Part shown: positions 31,283 through 42,304 of the stretch, in pieces
Numbering within the stretch: the first letter of the stretch is position 1
Layout: each line of letters starts with the position of its first letter
Source: Bursaphelenchus xylophilus
Lineage: Eukaryota > Nematoda > Chromadorea > Rhabditida > Aphelenchoididae
Assembly (NCBI GenBank): GCA_904066235.2
Contig: CAJFCV020000006.1
Location: 11,036,001 to 11,100,000, forward strand
Direction of reading: 5' to 3'
Length of the DNA: 64,000 nt
Program-made: the position numbers and the translations under genes
The notes under the pieces: generated by a model
Seen by the model: only the letters and a program-made list of their open reading frames with translations
Told to the model about the DNA's origin: nothing
Databases searched by the model: none

Positions 31283-31463
31283 TGTCGAGAGGCCCGAGGA
31301 GACAATCACACGACAAGACGAGAAGCTCGAGTTCAAGTGATTTATTGAGTAAAAAGCGGCCCTTATATAGGGAAATGACACATAGGAAAGTGCAATTAAA
31401 TTTGAATAATAAATGATGATTTCCGTGAAAATTCGGGTCGAAGTTCGGTCGTTCCGCCTCACA
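31283..31463 (-). mobile_element. solo LTR with 5-bp target duplication TAGAG
   Basis: Read on the minus strand it starts TGTGAGGCGGAACGACCG and ends GGGCCTCTCGACA (TG...CA). It carries TATATAAGGG and AATAAA signals. TAGAG is repeated exactly at both flanks (31278-31282 and 31464-31468). No internal region on either side, so it is a recombination remnant of a gypsy/BEL-type element. It interrupts the tail of the coding island. Confidence 0.9.
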
Positions 31464-31768
31464 TAGAGAATGGGTTAAAAACCTTGATTCGACTGCTCCA
31501 CAACTTCGAACTTTGACGATCTCCTCTTTTAACACTCGTCAAAAAATTCGACTTTCCACAGCAGATAGTCACACGAAACCTACAAAAATCTTTTTTTTGT
31601 CTTTCCGTTCGCATCGTAAACTTTGAGATTTTTCGAACACAGCTGAAATTTACAAACTTGCAAAATTTTGTTTTCGAAAACTTGGAACAGAGATCTAAAC
31701 TCCGAATTCTAGCTTGTCGGAAATACCACGCACCATAGGGCACTCGAACACCGTGACTTTTGGAAAGC

Positions 31769-31987
31769 TCAATCTACGTTGTTCTTGAGTTTTGTGGCCA
31801 CAAGTGTCCGGACAAAATTTTTGTACGCCTCAAATGTCGGAAGACAACTCGAGTACCCGGTCGGCCACAAGTATAAAATCAGAGGGGTACAAGCTCCAAT
31901 GCAATAAAAAACTGTAGTGAGAAAGCTAAGAGCAGAACACATTGTAGTTTGAAGGCGGAAGATGGAGTTTGTCAATGTGGAGGACAA
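31769..31987 (-). CDS. small hydrophobic ORF
   Basis: ATG frame of ~72 codons (second ATG gives MCSALSFLTTVFYCIGACTP). It has a hydrophobic segment then LILYLWPTGYSSCLPTFEAY and a basic tail. It could be a C-terminal piece of a nematode chemoreceptor-like protein, but no diagnostic motif is present. Rep-B lies just upstream. Confidence 0.25.
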   Translation of the reverse strand: MSSTLTNSIFRLQTTMCSALSFLTTVFYCIGACTPLILYLWPTGYSSCLPTFEAYKNFVRTLVATKLKNNVD

Positions 31988-32027
31988 GACAGAAACATTA
32001 AACGGCCTTAGGAGGAAGTAATATCAT

Positions 32028-32150
32028 ATCAGTCCGTCGGGAAAATAATGTGGATTTATGGCGGCCTGGAGCCGCCCATGTTTGCTTTGCGACGGCGATC
32101 TGCGACTAGAGGTTTCGTGCGGCAAACCCAAATTTTTTTCCCGACAGATA
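32028..32150. mobile_element. Rep-B copy, GTGGATT interior (type b-like)
   Basis: Left end 'tcagtccgtcgggaaaataa', then 'tgtggatttatggcggcctg'; the right end is reduced to 'tttcccgacaga'. Confidence 0.75.
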
Positions 32151-32625
32151 CTTGGAGAGCTGATGAAATGGTCTAACGGTGATCAAACATATCCAAACTA
32201 AGCCACAAAAGGTATCAAAGTTTGTCAAGAAAGATACTGCTGATCATGGAGAACATGGATACATGAAAAGGGGTTAAGACATTTTCTGAGACATAGTCCT
32301 CCCAAAATGTCCAGCTCTATAACGAATTTTTTTTTTCGTTCTGTGATCCTCGTTGTACAGAGAGAGGGCTGGCTGTATTCTGCGGCGATACAAAACGGGG
32401 AACGTTTCAAGCTTGTTTCAAATTTATAGTATAAAAAAAAATTATGTTGTTCTCAATGATGGCTTGTTGAAAACTGTGTAAAAGTTTAGCTAATGACATA
32501 CAACTATAGCCTCCAAGAATGCCGCTGCACCAATCGCTTCGCTGAAGTGAAGAGCAATTTGATTTGGCCAAGATACAATTTAGTTCGCGACAGAGTGCTC
32601 ATTACTTTCCCTACAGACTTGTAAA
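32151..32625. other. interval with partial Rep-B
   Basis: A partial reverse type-a Rep-B lies at ~32520-32625 (caccaatcgcttcgctgaag ... agtgctcattactttcccta). The rest shows a Rep-D scrap near 32335 (gttgtacagagagaggg). Confidence 0.5.
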
Positions 32626-33597
32626 ATTTCTTTTTCCTTCCAAAATTGGACTTTCTCCTCATTCCCAGTACCTTATTGTTAATACCTAGCACAATACGGC
32701 CACAAACTCCATGGATTGCCTGCCCTTTCCGTGCCGCGGGCTTACTCACAAGACCTTACCAATAATCACCCTCAACTTCATTATTCTCTTAATCCAATTC
32801 CACCCACAACCCGCGACTGGAAAATAAAAGTAATACAATAAGGCGAGCAAATCCGATTTTTCAAATAATTCGTATTCATTTTATTACTGTTCGAAACAAA
32901 ATAAACATCTGTAAACCTGAGAGTGTCAACAATTTTCAGCCCGTATAGAGAATGGATAATGTGAAAACGGAAATGTTTTTTGAGGTATTTGGAGCGCCCA
33001 AACCGCAACGAATGTAAGGCGATTACAGGTTCGCAATTTAAATTGGATTTAAATTGTAATCGAGGGATTAGACAGTACACCGTTTGCAGGCGCCGTAACA
33101 ACAATATGTGCGTTCTCGGAGGGTGGGGGTTTTGATATGGACAGAGCGGACGAGATTCTTGGGAATAAATTAGCAACATCAGCGGAGTTTTGATGATTTT
33201 TGGCAAAAGCTTTAAACAAAAGTGCTAAAATACAAGGTTTTCTGTTATTTCAGATACTGTACTGTTAGATACAGTAACTGCTAAAACATGAAAACGAGAT
33301 TTTTCGGATGAAAAAACAATTTCTTCGAAAAATCCCAAGGAATTTTTGTTGATGCCAAAAATCATTTTAAAACTCCACTGCATGACATATGTAACAAAGT
33401 AAAGGCAACATTGATATGCAAAGGTGATTTTGAAACCATCTAGTGACAGATCCACAAGCAACGCCGGCTTCAGGAGCCATCCGACATTAAGGTGTCAAGT
33501 GTAATATCAAAAGTCCAAACTGATGTTCCGCAGCTCCCAACGGTAGCAAGGACCATCAGAATATGTAGAACGTAGACTATATGTAATAGTCCGGTAG
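32626..33597. other. interval with weak coding-like stretches
   Basis: Plus-strand frame 33065-33193 reads GLDSTPFAGAVTTICAFSEG then GFDMDRADEILGNKLATSAE to TGA and looks protein-like, but its acceptor is poor. Another frame starts at ATG 32712 (MDCLPFPCRGLTHKTLPIIT). The minus-strand 141-codon frame is the shadow. No model is convincing. Confidence 0.25.
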
Positions 33598-34283
33598 TCA
33601 ATTCATCCTCAACAAGATGTTCTTCATCGCTGAGCGCATGTTTTTCTGGTGGTATCGCTCGAACGGGCTGGTCTGCACGCCGAACCCGATGACATGCGCG
33701 CGGTTCTGCGTGGCCGGCGCTCGTGACGCGGATTTGATGAAGGTAGCCTTAATGGGCAGGAGACGGTCGGAATTTGTGATCTGATGAATGGAGCGGCGTT
33801 TCTCCGACGTCTCCGGTTGGGCCTTGTAGTTGGCGCCGAGGCGGTCCATCAAGTTGACGTGGCGTCGTTTCGCGTGCACTGGAGATGCGGCGCTGCTGGT
33901 GAGGAGGGAGAGGAGGACACTGAAAATATTTTGAGGTAAAATACGGATGATTAAGGAAGTGTCAGAGAAAAATAATTTGTTTTTTTCTAATTTCCTAGCG
34001 TTCAAAATGCAAAAAAATGCCTATAATAATCAATACTGATATTGAAATTTAATTTAAACCCCTCCAAAAATATTTTTAATGTACTAAAAAGTACTGTAAC
34101 ATAAATATTTCCGATTTTAACAAAAATTTTTTAAAAATCCAAAAATTTTAAAATCAAAAGATCTCATTTCCAAAGCCACAGTAACCCACAAAAATAAACC
34201 CCAAGAAAACTACAGCCCAATCCATGAAATACTTACAGTAGGCCGAGGAAATACACGCCCATGGAGAGGACTTTGGTCTGCAT
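33598..34283 (-). CDS. secreted protein or peptide precursor with two KRR sites
   Basis: Two exons, 34283-34237 (GTAAGT donor) and 33919-33598 (after TATTTTCAG, stop TGA), join in phase 2 to give 122 residues. Residues 1-27 are a clear signal peptide (MQTKVLSMGVYFLGLLVLLS ending TSSAA). KRR occurs near residues 32-34 and 54-56. Proprotein-convertase cutting there would release HVNLMDRLGANYKAQPETSE (20 residues) and a long basic C-terminal part ending RSAMKNILLRMN. There is no glycine before KRR for amidation. No known family is recognised. Exon 2 is G+C-rich compared with its surroundings, a sign of coding. Expression can be expected from the TATA box upstream. A non-peptide secreted protein is the main alternative. 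Confidence 0.8.
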
Positions 34284-34351
34284 TTTTCGTACTGTAACAG
34301 GCGAATTCTTTAGCGTCGAACAAGAATAATGTGGGCCGGCGCACCGAAAAA

Positions 34352-34364
34352 GCCTTTTATATGC
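34352..34364 (-). promoter_or_regulatory. TATA box of the secreted-protein gene
   Basis: Minus strand GCATATAAAAGGC lies about 70-80 bp upstream of the ATG at 34283. Further upstream are GC-box/CACCC-like motifs (gggcgtggc at 34445 and ggggcggcc at 34459), which KLF/Sp factors bind in other animals. Confidence 0.6.
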
Positions 34365-34621
34365 ACGCAGCATGGGCCCACCCTCTTTCCCCGCGAGGCC
34401 ATTTCGGGCCCGCAGGGGTTTCGCCCGATTCCCAAATTAAGGCGGGGCGTGGCTTAAAGGGGCGGCCAAACTCGGTGCAAAATACGGATAAATAATCGCA
34501 AAGGGCGGAAATAATAAACAGCTCGAAACCTTTGGAGCACGGTAGCATCGCGGATAAACATGGGAAATAGGATTGGGAAATCGCGAGATTATGTTAGACT
34601 GGACATTAGACCAGACCAGAT

Positions 34622-34790
34622 GATATTTTTGGCCGGTTTGGTATAATGTCGGGATGGGAATGGATATCCGAGATGGTTTGAAGGTAGAGTAAGACTTCTA
34701 TTTTCTTACTGTAGACTTTAGATGACATAAAATTGCGATTTTTAGATGATAAATTGAAATTGAAAGAATTGCACAGTGCGGAGAAAAAAT
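34622..34790 (+). repeat. direct repeat bracketing the tandem array, copy 1
   Basis: 'gatatttttggccggtttgg' to 'gaattgcacagtgcgg' recurs in the same orientation at 36445-36610 with ~10-15% differences. Confidence 0.75.
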
Positions 34791-36030
34791 CAAAAAATAA
34801 AAAAATAACGATAATAAAATTGGTGTTACAGTAATCTACACTGCCTCGAAATTTCGCTATAAAGCAGAAAGAGCCGTATTTTACTCCATTTCCGCAAAAA
34901 TATCATATTTTTCATCAAAATTAAAAATTTGCACAGTGCGGCAAAAAACAAAAAATTCAGAAAAAGGAAAACATAAAATTGATGTTTCAGTAACCTGCAG
35001 TGCCTGTCGTGCCTCGAAAATCATGGTTAGAACTATAACACCCGTATTTTACCCCAATTTTTTATAAAAATATCATATTTTCCATCAAAATTAAAAATTT
35101 GCACAGTGCGGCAAAAACATCAGAAAATTCAAAAAAGCCATAAGCCAAATTGATGTTACAGTAACCTGCAATGTCTATTGTACCTCGAAAAGTTTTGTTT
35201 CAACTGGAGCACCCGTATTTTACCCCATTTTCTACAAAAATATCATATTTTCATCGAAATTAAAAATTTGCACAGTGCGGCAAAAACTCAAAAAATTCAG
35301 AAAAAGAAAAACATAAAATTGATGTTTCAGTAGCCTGCAGTGCCTGTTGTGCCTCGAAAATTATGGTTAGAACTATAACACCCGTATTTTACCCCAATTT
35401 TTTATAAAAATATCATATTTTCCATCAAAATTAAAAATTTGCACAGTGCGGCAAAAACATCAAAAAATTCAAAAAAGCCATAAGCGAAATTGATGTTACA
35501 GTAACCTGCAATGGCCACTGTACCTCGAAAAGTTTTGTTTCAACTGGAGCACCCGTATTTTACCCTATTTTGCACAAAAAAATCATATTTTTCATCGAAA
35601 TTAAAAATTTGCAGTGCGGTAAAAACACAAAAAAAATCAAAAAAAAGCAAAATTGATGTTACAGCAACCCACTTAAAAATTGACTGCTATTCTGGCGTAC
35701 CCGTATTTTACCCCATTTTTTACAAAAATATCTTGTTTTCATCAAAATTAAAAAATTGCAAAGAAAAATTTTTGATTTTACGGTAACCTGCAGTGCCTAC
35801 TCCACCTCGAAAATCTTGGTGACAGCTGGAAAGCTCGTATTTTACCCCATTTTCCACAAGAAATTATATAATATGTTTCCATCAAAGTTAAAAAAAATGT
35901 CAAAAAATTCAAAAAAAAAAGACAGAAACAAAGTTGATGTTTTAGTGACCTATAAAGCCTATTTAATCTTTAAAAAATTTCTGCACTACAACTATTAACG
36001 TATTTTACCCCATTTTGCACAAAAAATTTT
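34771..36030 (+). repeat. tandem array, ~170 bp units with 340 bp higher-order repeat
   Basis: The anchor GCACAGTGCGG occurs at 34771, 34931, 35101, 35270 and 35441 and as a shortened form at 35611, i.e. every 160-171 bp. Each unit also has 'ttgatgttacagtaacctgc' and 'cccgtattttaccccatttt'. Units at 34931 and 35270 share 'ggttagaactataacacccg'. Units at 35101 and 35441 share 'gttttgtttcaactggagca'. The order is thus A-B-A-B. Outer units are more diverged. The array is ~0.5-1.7 kb upstream of the secreted-protein gene. Confidence 0.9.
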
Positions 36031-36939
36031 TTTTCTATTTTGTTTTCTCCAGAAAATTCCTTCCGAACAACTGCACAGTTCCCTATTACAGTAATCAAAG
36101 TAAATTTATCACGTAATTCACTTCATTAACGGCTCTCTGGAAGTTTCCACCGGGAAGTAATCCAAACAACCATGATGTTAGAGGGCCTTCAAACGTTAAA
36201 CGCTCAAAACGGATTACCAAATGCCAAGGCATTTGAGTGGAGCCGCTACGGTGGCGGTTGAAATTAATTTCGCAACTGACAAATCGCTATGAAGATGAAA
36301 AATAAGCAAAAAATGTTTTAAGATGGAGGCAGAAGCGGTCAATTTTGATGGCATAAATTTGTGACATTTTTAGGTCATCAAATAATTCAGGATTTTTTCA
36401 GGTAGATTTTTGAGGTTTGCACTGTGCATGAAAAAAGTCATGATATTTTTGGTCGGTTTGGTGTAATGTCAAGATGAGAATGGATATCTGAGATGGTTTG
36501 TAGGTAGAGCAAGGTTTCTATTTTTTACTGTTGACTAAATTTGACATGTAGTTGCGATTTTTTTGATGAAAAAATGAAATTGAAAAAATTGCACAGTGCG
36601 GCAACACATCAAAAAATTCAAAAATGACAGTGATAAAATGGATATTACAGTATTTATATCATCCTAAAATTTTGCATGTGTGTTCTGAACTAGCCGAATC
36701 TCAATTTCTGAAAATTTTAGCTCACTCTGAGCAGCAGTCGCCGGGATAATAGCTTTATAGCTATCGATATCGCGGTAAGGGCAATAATTCTTCTATAATT
36801 TTTTCTTGAATAAACTTTATTGAAAAAGGTTTCAAAGAGCTTTATTTTGAACATAAACACATGAACTGTAAAAACCAAATTTTCGATTAACAGCAGCAAC
36901 ATTAACTCAGCGTTAGGATCCTTTTCTGAAGCACTTCTA
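36031..36939. other. interval with stray array unit and second direct repeat
   Basis: 36445-36610 is copy 2 of the bracketing repeat, ending in a GCACAGTGCGG unit at ~36591. A minus-strand 61-codon frame at 36717-36902 (MLLLLIENLVFTVHVFMFKI) is open, but I see no family. Confidence 0.55.
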
Positions 36940-38188
36940 CAGGGTGCGCCAAAAATATTGGGACTAATATTTTTACTTGCCCTGCGGGCTGTAATGGTAC
37001 AAGAACAAAGTGGTCGCTTGTGAAAACGTGTAATGCTCCCAAGAATCCATCTTCAAAGTTTCAGACAAAGTAGTCGTATACGACACCTGTTCTGCCATTA
37101 TAAGTGCTCACAACTAAGGCCCCTGAGACACGGACCCCAAAATGGTTAAAATTGGTAACACTAGCTTTACCGTTGCATTCTATGGGCAGCAATTTACTTT
37201 ATATGACAGAGTAGCGGTCGCTTATTATACACTAAATATGATTTTTCCTAATAATGACGATTATATCTTTTACAGCCCGCCAAAGTCGGTCTAAAAACGC
37301 GCCGTTTTCCTGAAAACTTCCATAAAATCAAAGATTTTTATGTAGAAGTTTCGATATATGATTCCCAGCATATTAGGCATCAGAGATACTTTTATAAGAA
37401 CAACGAGAGTCTGAATAGTCGTCTTTGAAAAATTAATTTTTTATCTTCTGCCTCTGGGGGATGAAATAGTGACTACAGCGGTAGAATTTACTCTAAGGTT
37501 GCTCGTCAAGTGAGCTTGGACTGAAGATCGCTAAAAGTTATTCGGTTATGTCAGCGTGTATCCCAAATACAGCGTTGCGTCGATTTTTATGCTCAAATAC
37601 TTTCCAACTTGTAGTAAACTGTCAAAATCTATCAAGTTTCAAAGGACCGTGCCTCCAATCCGCACCATAAAGTTTTTTCCATACAGAAACTGTCCCCTTC
37701 TAGGTGCAGATTTTCTTTTACAGTATAACAATTCCCTATGTACTCGCTCTATAACCACAAAATTTTAGAGCAACACGGGCGATACTGTGGTATTGAGATC
37801 TTCAAGAACATAAAAATCCGAACTTTCGGGAATTTTTTTAGTTTTTGCGACCAGCGCCGCCAGATCGATCGTCAACCATGATTACGCACGATGTTACGAG
37901 GTGAATAGCATGTGATTTATACACAATTAATTTGAAGAACCTTACTTTCCATTAGCGGAAATAATGGGCAAATTGATTTCCCGGTCATCCATTTGAAAAG
38001 ATAATTTTGGTCCCCCAAAAACTTTTGATTATTTTTTCAAGTTGTCAATAGGCCCCAACCCTGGCATTACCGTTGCTGTATAGCACGGTAGTTACCCTTG
38101 TTAAAAAGCCTAAAATTTTTAATTTCTAGGCAAGCCGAAAGAAGCTACACGGAATTGATTTTTGTCCCAATATTTTTGGCGCACCCTG
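36940..38188. mobile_element. 1.25 kb TA-flanked inverted-repeat transposon
   Basis: Both ends share 25 identical inverted bases beginning CAGGGTGCGCCAAAAATATT. TA lies immediately outside both ends (36938-36939 and 38189-38190). This is the Tc1/mariner target pattern. The interior has no open frame longer than ~70 codons and no DDE/D motif I can see, so it looks non-autonomous or dead. Confidence 0.9.
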
Positions 38189-39274
38189 TAAAGCCGAACA
38201 AGGCTTGAAAAGACATTTTGCACCATTTTCTATAAACTACGGTAATTTTGGCCAAATTATCGCTATTGCATTGCCATTATCCTATAGTAGAACATTTCAA
38301 ATCTCGCAATTCAGTGATATGATTGCAGTCTCAGCACTGTTGTGCACGGAAAATCTCATTCTTTATTGTGGAGACCTTGCCCTTACGGCGATATCGTTAA
38401 AATTTGGATCACAGAAGCCAAAGTTTCGAGAAAATGACACTCTTCTAGGCCGATTAGCAACATAAAATTTGCAGGGAGTCTGAGAACTTAATGGGTTTAC
38501 AATCTCTTCGTCGGAACGTCCACTCCAACAACAACTTCCATTAATTACAAAAAGCTCTTTTGCAAATGCAACAAACATATTTAGCAGTCTTTCCGCGAAC
38601 ATTTCACGAATAAGACGTACTTGTTGGGTTAAACCGGAATTTCCGATGACTCCGCCGCCGCGGATTAACCCGAACCGAGCGTTATCACACGTCAGAATGA
38701 AAATAGAAGAAAAACGAAATTTCGTGAGGGGCCGCAGCGAAAAGCAACGGCCGATTTTTTTCTTCTTTCTCTGACCGCTCTCTTCCTTTTTGTGCGTGCG
38801 CCCTCTTCCTCTCGCCAATCGCAAATCGTTATTTCGCGGATCGCCACGGCTTTGACGAAATTCCCTTTTTATTTTGACGTGTATCAGAAAATTACGAGAA
38901 AAAAGAGGTTTTGGGCGGTGAAATCTTTACTCTTTCCACTTTCCACGACATCCTTGGGATGTATGACATATGTATGTAAGACATGGACTTAGTCTGTCAT
39001 CGGATTGCTTCTTGCAACCTATCTCTGACCTCACTTGTACTAAGAACGAGGGTGATGTTAGCGGCCCCGTTAGACACGGATCATCCGTGTCGCAAGCAAT
39101 GGTATTTTGGGGATGACAAAAGAAGGTGTTTCGTCGGTGGTCGGGCAAACGAACTACGGTCAAATATTTTGTACATCGAAGCGTAAGCTTAAAAAGTTTC
39201 GCTATAGAAAGGCTTTGTTGTGCGGATGTTTTTATGTAAAATTGAATTTTTTGAAATTTTTTGGTATAGTAGAC
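38189..39274. other. gene-free interval with long minus ORF
   Basis: Minus-strand frame 38363-38824 is 153 codons, including LTQQVRLIREMFAERLLNMF and VAFAKELFVINGSCCWSGRS. Its first third overlaps a Rep-A-like phrase (tctctgaccgctctcttcc). Another minus stretch at ~39010-39170 reads RRNTFFCHPQNTIACDTDDP. Neither has splice-consistent partners that I can find. Confidence 0.3.
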
Positions 39275-39600
39275 TTTTGCATAGTGCAGAAAATATAAAA
39301 TTTTGCACAGTGCAAAAAAGCAAAAATTTTGCATAATGCAAAAATTCAAAAATTTCGCACTGTGCATAAAATCACAAAAATTTGCACGGTGCAGAAAATC
39401 CAAAATTTCGCACGGTGCAGAAGATCAAAAATTTTGCACGGTGCAAAAATTCAAAAATTTCGCACTGTGCAAAAATTCAAAAATTTCGCACAGTGCAGAA
39501 AATCAAAAACTTTGCACAGTGCAAAAAATCACAAATTTCGCAAAAATCCAAAAACTTGCACCGTGCAAATTTTTTCCCAGACTGCACGGTGCAAAATTCA
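39275..39600 (+). repeat. tandem array of ~30-35 bp units built on GCAC(A/T/G)GTGC
   Basis: About ten units of the form 'tttgcacagtgcaaaaattcaaaaa' with the palindrome varying as GCACAGTGC, GCACTGTGC, GCACGGTGC. All frames read as periodic peptides, so it is non-coding. Confidence 0.88.
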
Positions 39601-40253
39601 GAAAATAAGTCCCCCCGAGTGCACCCGACATGGTGCATTCAATTAGTCCAAATGCACCGCACTGTGCTCTCAAGCACGTTTGATTACAAAAAATGTTCTG
39701 GAAAACGTACATTTTCTCCAAAAAATGTACATGTTTTAAAAAAAATGTACTGGAAAACTAGACAAAATATATAGTATACTATAGACTCCCACCCTCAACA
39801 AATGCACTAATTAATTCCATTTTTACTATGGCGAATTTGAAACGAACAGAGAGTATTTCAAGTGTACATGTACTGAGTACGTATTATAAGGGGGAATTGA
39901 ATAATTTTAGGGCTTGCGGGTGGCGAGTCAACAGTTTATGGGTCGTTGTGGGGTTGTAATTGAGATTAGAGATTCTCGGAATGTCCTATATGGATTTTTT
40001 ACGATTATTGAAGCAAAATTGGGAGTGAATCGGCAAAAAAATCAAAAAAAAAAGAAAAAAAATCCAAAGGTACCCCAAAAATAAAGCTCTTGGAAGAATT
40101 GTCGAAATTTTGACCGTCTTTAAAAAATATCGAAATTTTTAGCCAAAGAAACTCATATTTTTTTTTGTCTGACCGACTCTCTTCATTTTGAATACTCTCT
40201 CGCAAAATTGTCGTTTTCTAGAGTGGCCTTTCAGAGGGCCAAGAGTCAACTGC
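39601..40253. other. gene-free interval
   Basis: Scattered 'gaaaatgtac' repeats at 39700-39760; a Rep-A-like phrase near 40170 (gaccgactctcttcattttg). No gene. Confidence 0.4.
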
Positions 40254-40410
40254 ATCAGTCTGTCGGGAAAATAATGTGGACTTCTCGCAGCAAAATTTCT
40301 CGCCTCGTCGCAGTCGGGTACAAAATCTCCAGCCTCGGCTAGCCGTCGCTAAGCGAGGATGGGCGATTTCAAGACGCGACCAATCCAAACTATTTTCCCG
40401 ACAGTCTGCT
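40254..40410. mobile_element. Rep-B copy, type b
   Basis: Type b: the ends are followed by TGTGGACTTCTCGCAGCAAA and preceded by GCGACCAATCCAAACTATTT. The interior has 'tcgcctcgtcgcagtc' and 'agccgtcgctaagcg' and is unrelated to type a. The right end has cagTCTg instead of cagACTg. Confidence 0.88.
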
Positions 40411-41149
40411 ACAAATTTAAAAACGCACAATTTTTACAAAAAAAAACTAGTGTTTATACTTGGATGAAGGAGATTTTTTAGTCAAATCCTACAGCGGTTC
40501 CAAAGACGACGAATCCACATTATTTTCCCGACAGTCTGATCCGACAACGTTTCATCAAAAAAATTTTTAATGAGGTTTCAAAGCGTTCAAAGAACATCTC
40601 TGGTCAAAAAAACTCACACGCTTTAACACCCGCACACATTGCGTTTCTTGGCGATAAGCCCTGGAATTATGACGCAGATTTCGAAATTTCGAAATTTTCC
40701 CAAATTCCATCGCCATTAAAACTTTCCAAAATTAAAATCTTTTCGGCGAGACGTTGAAAATCCACGTGGACTTTTTTCTTGGCCGCCAATAAACAATTAA
40801 ACTAATGCGATCTCATGCGCTAAACATGTTTTTATAAACGCGCTGAGAGTCAATAGACCCTTGCGAAACTGCAGGGTGCGTAATTAAAATGTGTTGAAAT
40901 CTTTGCGGCTTAGCGGAAGCAAAAACCTCCCAAGATGACGGTTTCGGAGGTTTCAAAAAATGTTTACAAGTTCTGGAAAAATTTTTGACGTGAAATAGGG
41001 TTTCCGGAGAAGCGCTGAAAGTGCTCACGATCAGATTTTAATATGCAAAAAAATTTTTATTTTCCATGCTTGGCGAGCATTTCGTAATATTTTGTGCATC
41101 GTGTAAAATTGAGGTATTTTTGAAATGAAATCTTAGTTCTGCGGACAGA
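40411..41149. other. interval with Rep-B right-end scrap
   Basis: 40505-40541 is a type-b right end (cacattattttcccgacagt). Otherwise no exon or recurrent family is recognised. Confidence 0.5.
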
Positions 41150-41480
41150 AAAATTTAGAATTTTTCGTTTTTTTGCAAAAATTTCTTGTTTTTTTTTTGT
41201 TTTTTTTGCAAAAATTTCTTGTTTTTTTTTTGTTTTTTTTTGCAAAAATTTTAGTTCTTTGCAAAATGAAAAATTTTAAGATATCTACAGGTGCGGAAAA
41301 AATTATATTTGCACTGTGATGAGACTTATTTTTGCACCGTGCAAAAATTTGTTTTGCACTGTGCCGAACCTTCGATTTCTCGTACAAGAATTCTAATTTT
41401 CCGCGCCGTGAAAAAGGCTTAATTTTGCCGAAAAATGATTTTTGCTGCGGAAAACTAAATCTTTTGCACGGTGCGGGAAA
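41150..41480. repeat. poly-T direct repeats and GCAC-GTGC motifs
   Basis: 'gcaaaaatttcttgttttttt' occurs two to three times at 41175-41260 with a ~33 bp period. GCACxGTGC palindromes occur at 41335 and 41466, with relaxed versions between. Confidence 0.6.
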
Positions 41481-42304
41481 TTAAAATTTTTGCACATTAT
41501 CGAAAACGATGACAAATTTTTAAAACCGGTTTGGCCCCATTTCGTTTTTACAGCAAACATTTTAAATACAGAACCCAAAAGCAATTAAAATTGCTCTAGG
41601 GTTCAAACAATACCTTGTTACTCTCCCAAACAGCCAGACTGTTGTTTGTTATACTTCAAAGTACTAAAAAATTTCGAAATCAGGCCATTAAGGCCAGAAA
41701 ATTTGCTGTAATTCTCTCGAAAATTCGTCTCACATGCCCTCTTATCCGCAGCTCCTCACGTGTAGCGTTTCGCGGCAGTATTATGGGGTCTATTGGGACT
41801 TTTTTATTTACTCATCGCACCCACTCCACGATTAGCACTCGATATTTACATATTCGTCCGGAAATTGTGGGATTAGCCTCATCCACAGTGCTCTGTGGTC
41901 CGTTTCCAATGTTCTAGGGGGGATTAGAAGTGGACGCGCAACTTCACGGCGCTCAAAAAAGCCGGTTGACATCAGGTTGGAGCGGAACAGACTATAAAGG
42001 AGTGAAGAGGGATAAAAACAGGATGAAACTCGGGGATCAAAGCGGATTTATGATGTGAATTTTAGGCAGGGAGCAAGATGGAAAAATGCCAAATCCCCCG
42101 GCTCCCGTGAAAAATTAAAAAAGGTCTCCGGCACCGGCTGCCGTGCAAACGTTTTTTTTCAAATTTTGCAAAAATATAATTTATTAGTGCCAGAGATGAC
42201 ACACCCGACGTTTTTGAGCCAAGTCGTAAGTACGCAACACATCCTTCCCAATATTTTTCAAGCAATTGGTTTAACAAGATCACGAAATTTTTCCTTTTGT
42301 GAAC
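41481..42304. other. gene-free interval
   Basis: Plus-strand 100-codon frame at 41615-41917 (MLLSQTARLLFVILQSTKKF onward) has a hydrophobic start but no family resemblance or splice support. Confidence 0.3.

Noticed and set aside
38363..38824. 153-codon minus-strand gene
   Set aside because: Part of it overlaps a Rep-A-like phrase and no domain or intron structure supports it. It is kept only as a note in the interval.
39275..39600. CRISPR-like array
   Set aside because: Units are contiguous, AT-rich and diverged, with no unique spacers or cas genes, in a eukaryotic background.
39303..39774. Long frames giving periodic peptides with NFARCKNSKISH-like units
   Set aside because: They are translations of the 30-35 bp tandem array and occur in all frames.
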